From NCBI GenBank assembly GCA_955652455.1, contig CATPBU010000028.1:1-7243 (forward strand): DNA of 7,243 bases. Direction: 5' to 3'. Source of the stretch: Candidatus Dormiibacterota bacterium (GTDB taxonomy: Bacteria; Chloroflexota; Dormibacteria; UBA8260). Position numbers and translations under genes: made by a program. Below, in pieces: positions 1 to 5,391 of the stretch; within the stretch, counting starts at the first letter, position 1, and each line of letters starts with the position of its first letter. The notes beneath the pieces are model-generated. The model did not search any database and was not told the origin of the DNA. It saw nothing but the letters and a program-made list of their open reading frames with translations.

Positions 1-251
1 ACCCGGTAGCGCACCCGCCGGGCGGCGCGGACACGGACAGCGTGGCCCGTGCTCCCGTCCGCGTGAAGGATCGCGACGGCGCACCGCGCGGCAACCGCGC
101 GCGGCGTCTCGATGGTCGTGGCAGCGAGCGCAGGGTCGCCGGTGAGGCTCATCCCCTCGAGGAGAGCCGCGCGGCAGTGCGGCAGCGGCGGGACGTGGGG
201 AGCGAGCTCGGCGACGACGCTCTCGGTGAACGAACCGCCCTTCACCGGCAC
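1..251 (-). CDS. whiA: Probable WhiA, N-terminal part (cut by left window edge)
   Basis: Reading the minus strand from GTG at 251 gives 83 complete codons, open to the edge of the window. The protein starts with SFTESVVAELAP at residues 7-18, then HCRAALLEGM (25-34), and ends in a basic stretch VRVRAARRVRYR (72-83). This order matches the N-terminal LAGLIDADG-like domain of WhiA: a 'SF..xV..ELA' opening, a cysteine-arginine motif, then a basic 'R..R.RYxV' segment. WhiA proteins are usually about 310-330 residues, so roughly a quarter is visible. The family controls sporulation septation in Streptomyces and affects division and envelope functions in other Gram-positives; the C-terminal helix-turn-helix lies outside the window. 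GTG at 245 is an alternative start and neither has a clear Shine-Dalgarno sequence. The gene begins 7 bases after the rapZ stop, so it is probably co-transcribed with it. Its rapZ-adjacent position supports the call. The sequence is divergent, and the identification rests on pattern and context. Confidence 0.66.
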   Translation of the reverse strand, partial: MPVKGGSFTESVVAELAPHVPPLPHCRAALLEGMSLTGDPALAATTIETPRAVAARCAVAILHADGSTGHAVRVRAARRVRYR

Positions 252-258
252 GGTCGGC

Positions 259-1110
259 TCAGCGCGGGTCGGGGCGGTGCACGTCGCGGTGGCGGAGGTC
301 GACGCTGATGTCTCCCCCTTCCAGCCGTGCGGCAAGCTCGGTGGCGATCACCACCGAGCGGTGGCGCCCTCCGGTGCATCCCACGGCGACGTGCAAGGCA
401 CTCCGTTCGCGCCGCCGGGCGGCCTCGATGACCCAGGCGAGCAACGCGGCGCTGCGCTCGACGAGCTCCTGCGACTCGCTGTGCTTCATCACGAAGTCGC
501 GAACCGGCTCGTCGAGCCCGGTGAGTGGGCGGAGCTCCGGCTCCCAGAACGGGTTGGGCAGGATCCTGCTGTCGATGACCCAGTCCGCTTCAGCTTGGGG
601 TCCGTACTTGAAGCCGAAAGACGACACCGTGCAGCGGAAGGCGGCCGCCTCGCCGCGACCAGGCGCCACCACTTCGAGGATCCGCTCAGCAAGGTCGGCC
701 TCGGTCATCGCCCCCGTGTCGATGACCACGTCGGCGGCGGCACGCAACGGGACCAGGAGGCTGCGCTCGGCGCTGACGGCGGCCTGCCCGGCCCCGGCGG
801 ACGCGCACGGGTGGGGGCGGCTGCTGTTGGCAAGACGACGGACCAGCACGGAGTCGGGCGCGTCGAGGAACACAACTCGAGCTCCGGTGACGGCCTCGAG
901 GTCAGTCAGCTCGTCTCCCCGCCGGCTGTCGACAACGGCGACCGTCGGGCTTGAGCGGGGCGTGGACGTGAAGGCGGCGATCAGAGAGACAGGGAGGTTG
1001 TCGACACCGGCGATGCCTGCCGCCTCGAGCGCGCTGAGAGCGGTTGCCTTGCCCGCCCCGCTCATGCCGGTGATGATCCACGTCTGCGACCCCGGCACGG
1101 CGTGCTTCAC
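259..1110 (-). CDS. rapZ: RNase adapter protein RapZ / YvcJ-family P-loop nucleotide-binding protein
   Basis: The 283-residue product has normal family length and architecture. The N-terminal P-loop domain has GMSGAGKAT (15-23), the family signature VDNLP (36-40), a Walker-B-like strand ending VVDSRRG (59-65) and RPHP (98-101). The C-terminal domain has SFGFKYG (164-170), DSRILPNPFW (180-189), GCTGGRHRSV (244-253) and HRD (274-276). In E. coli, RapZ senses glucosamine-6-phosphate through this C-terminal domain and delivers the small RNA GlmZ to RNase E. In Gram-positives the role is less clear; B. subtilis YvcJ hydrolyses GTP. An sRNA-adapter role here should not be assumed. The P-loop has alanine where the fold normally has Ser/Thr directly after the lysine. 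The start is GTG at 1110, with no ribosome-binding site in front but a TACAAT box 8 bases upstream, so the mRNA may be leaderless. A second GTG at 1098 is possible. The downstream neighbour is the probable whiA; no yvcK lies between them. Confidence 0.96.
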   Translation of the reverse strand: MKHAVPGSQTWIITGMSGAGKATALSALEAAGIAGVDNLPVSLIAAFTSTPRSSPTVAVVDSRRGDELTDLEAVTGARVVFLDAPDSVLVRRLANSSRPHPCASAGAGQAAVSAERSLLVPLRAAADVVIDTGAMTEADLAERILEVVAPGRGEAAAFRCTVSSFGFKYGPQAEADWVIDSRILPNPFWEPELRPLTGLDEPVRDFVMKHSESQELVERSAALLAWVIEAARRRERSALHVAVGCTGGRHRSVVIATELAARLEGGDISVDLRHRDVHRPDPR

Positions 1111-1118
1111 GAGGGCGA

Positions 1119-1147
1119 ATTGTAGGGGGCGGCTGCGCAGCTCCCGA
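1119..1147 (-). promoter_or_regulatory. Candidate rapZ promoter, probably leaderless
   Basis: On the minus strand TACAAT occupies 1124-1119, a 5/6 match to the sigma-70 type -10 box. It is followed by 8 bases and then the rapZ GTG at 1110. Initiation 7-9 bases after the box would put the first transcribed base at or next to the start codon. TCGGGA at 1147-1142 lies at 17-base spacing but matches the -35 consensus at only 3 of 6 positions. There is no Shine-Dalgarno sequence before the GTG, which fits a leaderless transcript, a common arrangement in actinobacteria. The box is seen in the sequence; promoter function is inferred. Confidence 0.42.
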
Positions 1148-1189
1148 CCGCTCCGCCGGTGTCACCCAAGCGCAAGGTGCCACGGGTAG

Positions 1190-1215
1190 ATTCAGACGCA
1201 TTCTGGCCTATCCTC
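1190..1215 (+). promoter_or_regulatory. 10-bp-phased direct repeats, candidate response-regulator operator/promoter
   Basis: ATTCAG (1190-1195), ATTCTG (1200-1205) and the weaker ATCCTC (1210-1215) repeat at exactly 10-base intervals, 33-58 bases before the response regulator GTG. OmpR/PhoB-type regulators bind as tandem dimers to direct repeats spaced about 10-11 bases, and many control their own operon. A TATCCT (1209-1214), 4/6 to a -10 box, overlaps the third repeat and could be the operon promoter; no good -35 is seen. Only two of the three copies match well, so chance is possible. Confidence 0.3.
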
Positions 1216-1235
1216 GAACACATGACCCGATCGGT

Positions 1236-1241
1236 GAGGAG
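1236..1241 (+). promoter_or_regulatory. Ribosome-binding site of the response regulator gene
   Basis: GAGGAG, with 6 bases between it and the GTG at 1248, is a strong Shine-Dalgarno sequence. It fixes GTG 1248 as the start and contrasts with rapZ and uvrC, which lack one. Confidence 0.8.
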
Positions 1242-1247
1242 CTGACC

Positions 1248-1916
1248 GTGCGCATCCTGGTGGCCGAGGACGATCCCGGCCTGCGCAAGGTGCTGGTCCA
1301 GGGCCTCGAGGATCACGGCTTCTTCGTCGACGCGGTGTCGCGAGGCGACGAGGCCATCGCTCAGTTGCGCTTCTACGAGTACGACGTCGCCGTCCTGGAC
1401 TGGCGCATGCCGGGCACCTCGGGCGTCGACGTCGTTGCCTGGGCGCGGCGCGAGAAGCGGCCCACCCGGCTGCTGATGCTGACTGCGCGTGACACCACCG
1501 CCGACCGCATCGAGGGCCTCGACGCCGGCGCCGACGACTACCTGGTCAAGCCCTTCGACTTCGGCGAGCTGCTGGCTCGCATCCGCGCGCTGCAGCGGCG
1601 ACCCGCGGGCACCGACAGCGCGACGCTGGTGCGGGGTGGCCTCGAGCTCGACCCTGGCCGGCGCGAGGTCACCGCGCACGGTCGCTCAGTGCACCTCAGC
1701 GCCACCGAGTTCAACATCCTCGAGCTGCTGATGCGCCGCGCGCCGCAGGTGGTCGATCGCAACAGCATCGCACAGCAGGCGTGGCGCGACGAGACCGATC
1801 CGCTCGGCAGCAACGCCATCGACGTCCGCCTGAGCCGGCTGCGCGCCAAGCTGCCCGACGCCGGCGTGCGTATCGTCACGGTGCGCGGCTCCGGCTACCG
1901 GCTGGAGCACGCATGA
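1248..1916 (+). CDS. OmpR/PhoB-family two-component response regulator
   Basis: The product has 222 residues, the usual length for the family. The receiver domain (1-115) has the acidic pair D8/D9, the phospho-acceptor D51 in VLDWRMPG, switch residues T79 and Y98, and the conserved K101 in YLVKPFDF. A short linker leads to a winged-helix DNA-binding domain (about 127-220) with LSATEFNILELL, the recognition-helix region NAIDVRLSRLRAKL and the closing wing TVRGSGYRL. All catalytic and switch residues are present, so it should be phosphorylated by the histidine kinase encoded next to it and act as a DNA-binding transcription factor. Its stop overlaps the kinase start as ATGA, indicating one operon with coupled translation. 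It is transcribed divergently from rapZ, so an operator in the shared 137-base region could affect both directions. The stimulus and regulon cannot be read from the sequence; no characterised orthologue is recognised, so no symbol is given. Confidence 0.97.
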   Translation: MRILVAEDDPGLRKVLVQGLEDHGFFVDAVSRGDEAIAQLRFYEYDVAVLDWRMPGTSGVDVVAWARREKRPTRLLMLTARDTTADRIEGLDAGADDYLVKPFDFGELLARIRALQRRPAGTDSATLVRGGLELDPGRREVTAHGRSVHLSATEFNILELLMRRAPQVVDRNSIAQQAWRDETDPLGSNAIDVRLSRLRAKLPDAGVRIVTVRGSGYRLEHA

Positions 1917-3307
1917 GCGACGCTCACTCCCGGCTGGTGGGCCTGTTCAGGCGCCCCGTGCGCGACGTGCGCGGGGTATCGTTGCGCGTGGCCCTGGTGG
2001 CCACCGCCATGGTCCTGGTGGCGTACGGCGTCATCGCGGGAGCGGTGATGATGATCGTCACCCGCAACCTCACCGCTGCCGTGGACGATCGTCTCCAGGG
2101 TTACCTGAACGGCACGCCCGCGAGCCCAAGCGATTTCCCCAGCACCGGGCCTGCCTACCGGGAGCCCCTGCTGAGGTGGGTGGTGATCCCTGGCGGAGCC
2201 ACCTACCTCGTCGGAGCCGGCGGCCGGGTTCAGCCGTCGTCATCGCTGACGCCATCCCTGGCTCTCCCCGACGCCGCCCGCGGTGTCACCTCACCGACCA
2301 CAGTCCAGCTCTCGGACGGCAGCGACCTGCGCGCTGACGGTGTCACCACCGCGATCGACATCAATGGCGTCGTGGTCCCCAACGCGAGAGTGGTCGTCGG
2401 CCAGTCACTCGACAACGTCGCCACCACGCAGCACAACATCCTCACTGCCGGGTTGCTGGTCGGGCCGATCCTGCTCCTCGTCGTGTTCCTCGGCGCGCTG
2501 GCCATCGGTCGCCGCGTCGGCGCCCCGATCGAGCGGGCGCGCCAGCGGCAGATCGAGATGACCGCGGACGCATCGCACGAGCTGCGCACCCCACTCTCCG
2601 TCATCGAGGCGCAGACGTCGCTGGCACTCGAACGCGAACGTGACGTCGCCTGGTATCGCAACGCATTTGCGGCCGTCGGCGTGGAGAGCAAGCGGATGCG
2701 TCACCTCGTCGACGACCTGCTCTGGTTGGCCCGCTTCGACAGCACGGCAGGAGCGCCCACGTCGGAGGCAACCGACCTCGGCGTCCTCGCCGCGCAGTCC
2801 GCGACCCGCTTCGAAGCCGTCGCGCAGGCGCATGGTCTCAGGCTCTCCGTGGCGGTCGAGCCGGTGTCCACGATGATCAGCGCACCCCCTGAGTGGCTCG
2901 ACCGGCTACTCGGTGTGTTGCTCGACAACGCCTGCCGCTACACCCCGACAGGGGGGACCATTGATGTGCATGTCGGACGGCGCGACGGCCGGGTGCGACT
3001 GGTGGTCGACGATTCTGGCCCCGGCATCCCGGCCGCGGAGCGCCGCCGCGTCTTCGACCGTTTCCGACGAGCCAGCGACGCACCTGGTGGTTCGGGTCTT
3101 GGACTCGCGATCGCCGCTGCTGTGGTCAGCTCGAGCGGCGGCCGCTGGGACGTCGGCACATCCGCGGCCGGGGGAGCCAGCATGGCGGTTAGCTGGACGC
3201 CGTTGATCCGCGACGGAGCAGAGACAGAGACGTCGGCGGCGATCGACCAGGTGACCAACTCGGCGCCGGGCGTGCTGGCGCCGCCGCCACCGCCGCAACC
3301 TGCCTGA
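1913..3307 (+). CDS. Membrane sensor histidine kinase with a vestigial HAMP region
   Basis: The 464-residue protein starts at ATG 1913, overlapping the regulator stop, with GGAG 5 bases upstream. An arginine-rich cytoplasmic N-terminus is followed by membrane segment 1 (about 25-49), an extracytoplasmic sensor region (about 50-176) resembling no ligand-binding fold I can name, and membrane segment 2 (about 177-199). Only about 22 residues separate segment 2 from the phospho-acceptor H222 in ADASHELRTPL, so there is no full-length HAMP domain (normally about 50 residues). The HisKA helices run to about 275. The ATP-binding domain shows the N box LLDNACRYTP (N339), G1 box DDSGPGIP (366-373), F box FDRFRRAS and G2 box GGSGLGLA (392-399). 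All kinase motifs are intact, so it should autophosphorylate H222 and pass phosphate to D51 of the partner regulator. A roughly 30-residue tail ends in a six-proline run, which is unusual and of unknown function. Confidence 0.96.
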   Translation: MSDAHSRLVGLFRRPVRDVRGVSLRVALVATAMVLVAYGVIAGAVMMIVTRNLTAAVDDRLQGYLNGTPASPSDFPSTGPAYREPLLRWVVIPGGATYLVGAGGRVQPSSSLTPSLALPDAARGVTSPTTVQLSDGSDLRADGVTTAIDINGVVVPNARVVVGQSLDNVATTQHNILTAGLLVGPILLLVVFLGALAIGRRVGAPIERARQRQIEMTADASHELRTPLSVIEAQTSLALERERDVAWYRNAFAAVGVESKRMRHLVDDLLWLARFDSTAGAPTSEATDLGVLAAQSATRFEAVAQAHGLRLSVAVEPVSTMISAPPEWLDRLLGVLLDNACRYTPTGGTIDVHVGRRDGRVRLVVDDSGPGIPAAERRRVFDRFRRASDAPGGSGLGLAIAAAVVSSSGGRWDVGTSAAGGASMAVSWTPLIRDGAETETSAAIDQVTNSAPGVLAPPPPPQPA

Positions 3308-3319
3308 GGGCTCCTTCAG
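3304..3319. terminator. Short convergent hairpin over both stop codons, possible weak bidirectional terminator
   Basis: The 16 bases form a 6-bp stem (with one G-T pair on this strand) and a GCTC loop. The left arm contains the kinase TGA (3305-3307) and the right arm the reverse complement of the uvrC TGA (3316-3318). There is no T-tract on either side, so intrinsic termination would be weak; in GC-rich actinobacteria T-poor hairpins are sometimes proposed as terminators. The gap between the two genes is only 8 bases. Confidence 0.25.
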
Positions 3320-5349
3320 AGCAGCTCCTTGATGCTCAGCGCCACGGGGTGGGGCACGGTCTGCGTCAGCTCGTCGACATTCGCGGCGCGGATGCCGTCG
3401 ACGCTGCCGAAGCGGCGCAGCAGCGCCCGTTTGCGCACTGGCCCGAGCCCGGGAACCGAGTCGAGTCGTGAGCGCAGGGCACCCTTGGCACGCCGGGCAC
3501 GGTGGTGCGTGATGGCGAACCGGTGGGCCTCGTCGCGCACGCGCTGGACCAGGAACAGTGTCGGGCTGTCCTTCTCGATGATCGTCGGACGCGCCACCCC
3601 CGGTGAGAAGAGCGCCTCGTTCCGCTTGGCCAGGCCGAAGACCGGCACGTCTAAGAGCCCGGCGGCTCGCAGCACCCGGGACGCGGCGTTGAGCTGACCC
3701 TTGCCTCCGTCGATGATCACCAGGTCGGGCACGATGCCGAAGCTGTCGTCACCTGCCCCGGCGGCGGGTGTGCGACCGGCCTTCTCGACGCGCACACCGC
3801 CGTTGCTGCCTGCGGGGTCGTCGACGGGGATGTCGTCGACGGCAGCTCCCTCGGCGTGGATCCGCAGCAGGCGCGCGAAGCGCCGGCGGAGGGTCTCCTC
3901 CATCGAGGCGACGTCGTCGCTGCCCTCAACGGTGCGAATGCCGAAATGCCGGTAGTGCGCCGGCTTGGGGCGGCCATCCTCGAACACGATCATGGAACCG
4001 ACCGAGTTGGTGCCCATCGTGTTGCTGATGTCGTAGCACTCGATGCGGCGCGGCGGACCAGAAAGATGAAGCCGGTCGGCGAGGTCGACGAGCAACGCTT
4101 CGGTGCGCTCGGCGTCGAAGTCGTCGACGATGCGGCGCTGTCGCAGCGCGCTCAGCGCGGTGGCGCGGGCCTGCTCGACGAGCTCCCGCGGCCGGCCGCG
4201 ACGAGCGTGCTGGAGCGTGACCGGTCCGCCACGCTGCTCGGTCAGGAAGTCCTCGATCACCGCCGTGTCATCGATGGCGTCCGACACGAGGATGGTGCGT
4301 GGCACCGTCGGAGCGTTGCCGTAGTACTGCGGCACAAAGCCTCCCAGACAATCGCCGGCTCCCAGGTCGGTGACACCTTCCAGCTCATGCGTCTCCATGG
4401 CCATCACCCGACCGCGGCGCACGGAGAGCAGCGCCACCATGGCGCGACCGCCCTCGAGCGCCACCGCGATGCAGTCCTCGTCGGCACGCGAGCCGGTCAG
4501 CATCTTCTGCCGCTCGGCGACGCGATCGATGGCCCGGAGCCGGTCGCGGAAGCGGGCGGCCAGTTCGAAATCGAGGCTTTCGGCAGCGCCGGCCATCTGC
4601 CGCCGCAGTTGCTCCTCGAGCGCGTCACTGCGCCCCTGCATGAACAGCTCGACCTGGTCAAGCAGGGTGGCGTACTCCGGGGCGTCGATGCGTCCCTCGC
4701 ACGGTCCGCTGCATCGCTTGATGTGGTAGTCGAGGCAGACGCGACCCCGTGCGAAGATCTCGTCGCTGCAGGTGCGGAACGGGAAGATGGTGCGCAGTGA
4801 CTTGACCGTGGTGCGCAGCGACTGCGCGCTCGTGTAGGGGCCGAAGTACCGCGCACCGTCACGGATCATCCGACGCGTGTAGTAGGGACGCGGAAACTCG
4901 GTGGCGCGAGCGCCGCCCTCGCCGCGGGGCACCCGCACCTGCTCGCGAGCGGTGCCGGGCGCATGCGGCGGGCCGGCTCCTGGCTTGGGGATCTTCAGGT
5001 AGAGATAGCTCTTGTCGTCCTTGAGCCGCACGTTGTAGCGCGGCCGGTACTGCTTGATGAGCGTGTTCTCCAGGATGAGTGCCTCGCGCTCGTTGAGGCA
5101 GTCGATGACCTCGAAGTCGAAGGTGCGCTCGACCAGGGTGCGGGTGCGTGCTGGGAGCGAGTCGATGCCCGTGAAGTACGAGCGCAGCCGGCTTCGAGCA
5201 TTGGCGGCCTTGCCGACGTAGGCGACGCGTCCCTCGAGGTCGCGCATCACGTACACACCGGCCCCGGTCGGCGCGGCGCGCAGTCGGGCGCGCAGCAGGT
5301 CAGGGTTGTCGACCAGGCGGGCGCGGCGAGACAGTGTCTGCGTGCTCAC
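3316..5349 (-). CDS. uvrC: UvrABC excinuclease subunit C
   Basis: UvrC makes both incisions around a lesion during nucleotide excision repair, after UvrA and UvrB have located it. Domains in order: a GIY-YIG nuclease for the 3' cut (about 27-105), with GVY (31-33), YVG (44-46), R52 and catalytic E94 in LILENTLIKQ; a four-cysteine cluster C194, C205, C213, C217, which binds an iron-sulphur cluster in E. coli UvrC; a UVR motif (about 242-277) that contacts UvrB; an RNase-H-like domain for the 5' cut, with D440 in ECYDIS, D547 in IIDGGKGQL and H609 in DEAHRFA; and a C-terminal helix-hairpin-helix pair (about 628-677). At 677 residues it is longer than the usual 600-640, owing to insertions at about 121-150 and 498-539. 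All catalytic residues remain. The start is GTG at 5349, with TACAGT 6 bases upstream and only a weak TGGAA as a possible ribosome site. It lies 42 bases downstream of ligA on the same strand. Confidence 0.98.
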   Translation of the reverse strand: MSTQTLSRRARLVDNPDLLRARLRAAPTGAGVYVMRDLEGRVAYVGKAANARSRLRSYFTGIDSLPARTRTLVERTFDFEVIDCLNEREALILENTLIKQYRPRYNVRLKDDKSYLYLKIPKPGAGPPHAPGTAREQVRVPRGEGGARATEFPRPYYTRRMIRDGARYFGPYTSAQSLRTTVKSLRTIFPFRTCSDEIFARGRVCLDYHIKRCSGPCEGRIDAPEYATLLDQVELFMQGRSDALEEQLRRQMAGAAESLDFELAARFRDRLRAIDRVAERQKMLTGSRADEDCIAVALEGGRAMVALLSVRRGRVMAMETHELEGVTDLGAGDCLGGFVPQYYGNAPTVPRTILVSDAIDDTAVIEDFLTEQRGGPVTLQHARRGRPRELVEQARATALSALRQRRIVDDFDAERTEALLVDLADRLHLSGPPRRIECYDISNTMGTNSVGSMIVFEDGRPKPAHYRHFGIRTVEGSDDVASMEETLRRRFARLLRIHAEGAAVDDIPVDDPAGSNGGVRVEKAGRTPAAGAGDDSFGIVPDLVIIDGGKGQLNAASRVLRAAGLLDVPVFGLAKRNEALFSPGVARPTIIEKDSPTLFLVQRVRDEAHRFAITHHRARRAKGALRSRLDSVPGLGPVRKRALLRRFGSVDGIRAANVDELTQTVPHPVALSIKELL

Positions 5350-5355
5350 CGTTCC

Positions 5356-5361
5356 ACTGTA
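5356..5361 (-). promoter_or_regulatory. Candidate -10 box of a leaderless uvrC promoter
   Basis: TACAGT at 5361-5356 on the minus strand is followed by exactly 6 bases (GGAACG) and the uvrC GTG at 5349. This spacing puts the predicted transcription start on the first base of the start codon. No recognisable -35 box lies at 16-18 bases, which is common for leaderless actinobacterial promoters. uvrC could thus be expressed both by read-through from ligA and from its own promoter. Confidence 0.42.
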
Positions 5362-5391
5362 CGGCGACGACCGATCCTCTCCGGCGCTGTG

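Larger units (their letters stand above)
1111..1247. other. Divergent intergenic region between rapZ and the two-component operon
   Basis: This 137-base stretch is the longest non-coding part of the window. It must hold the 5' control signals for both rapZ (leftward) and the regulator-kinase operon (rightward). It contains the TACAAT box for rapZ, the phased ATTC repeats, the GAGGAG ribosome site and a 10-bp perfect palindrome (1132-1141). I see no small ORF or structured RNA in it. Confidence 0.8.

Noticed and set aside
1..251. Gene after rapZ as YvcK/CofD-like
   Set aside because: The visible sequence has no glycine-rich nucleotide-binding opening as in YvcK; its motif order matches WhiA instead.
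112..954. Long open frame on the plus strand opposite rapZ
   Set aside because: It is the antisense shadow of rapZ in GC-rich DNA. Its translation shows no recognisable domain, while the minus frame has every RapZ motif.
1132..1141. Perfect 10-bp palindrome GCTGCGCAGC in the rapZ promoter spacer
   Set aside because: A short GC-only palindrome is expected often by chance in DNA of this composition, so it is not called as an operator.
1193..1205. Inverted repeat CAGA-5-TCTG upstream of the response regulator
   Set aside because: The arms are only 4 bp and overlap the better-supported 10-bp direct repeats.
1107..1679. 190-codon minus-strand frame covering the rapZ upstream region and half of the response regulator
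   Set aside because: It would run over the rapZ promoter and antisense to the receiver domain; no motif or ribosome site supports it.
1781..1912. Possible longer N-terminus for the histidine kinase from an upstream in-frame start
   Set aside because: The extra 44 residues are arginine-rich out-of-frame translation of the regulator DNA-binding domain. ATG 1913 has a ribosome site and the typical ATGA overlap.
3856..4800. 314-codon open frame on the plus strand opposite uvrC
   Set aside because: The minus strand encodes intact UvrC motifs across the same span; the plus frame is a by-product of high third-position GC.
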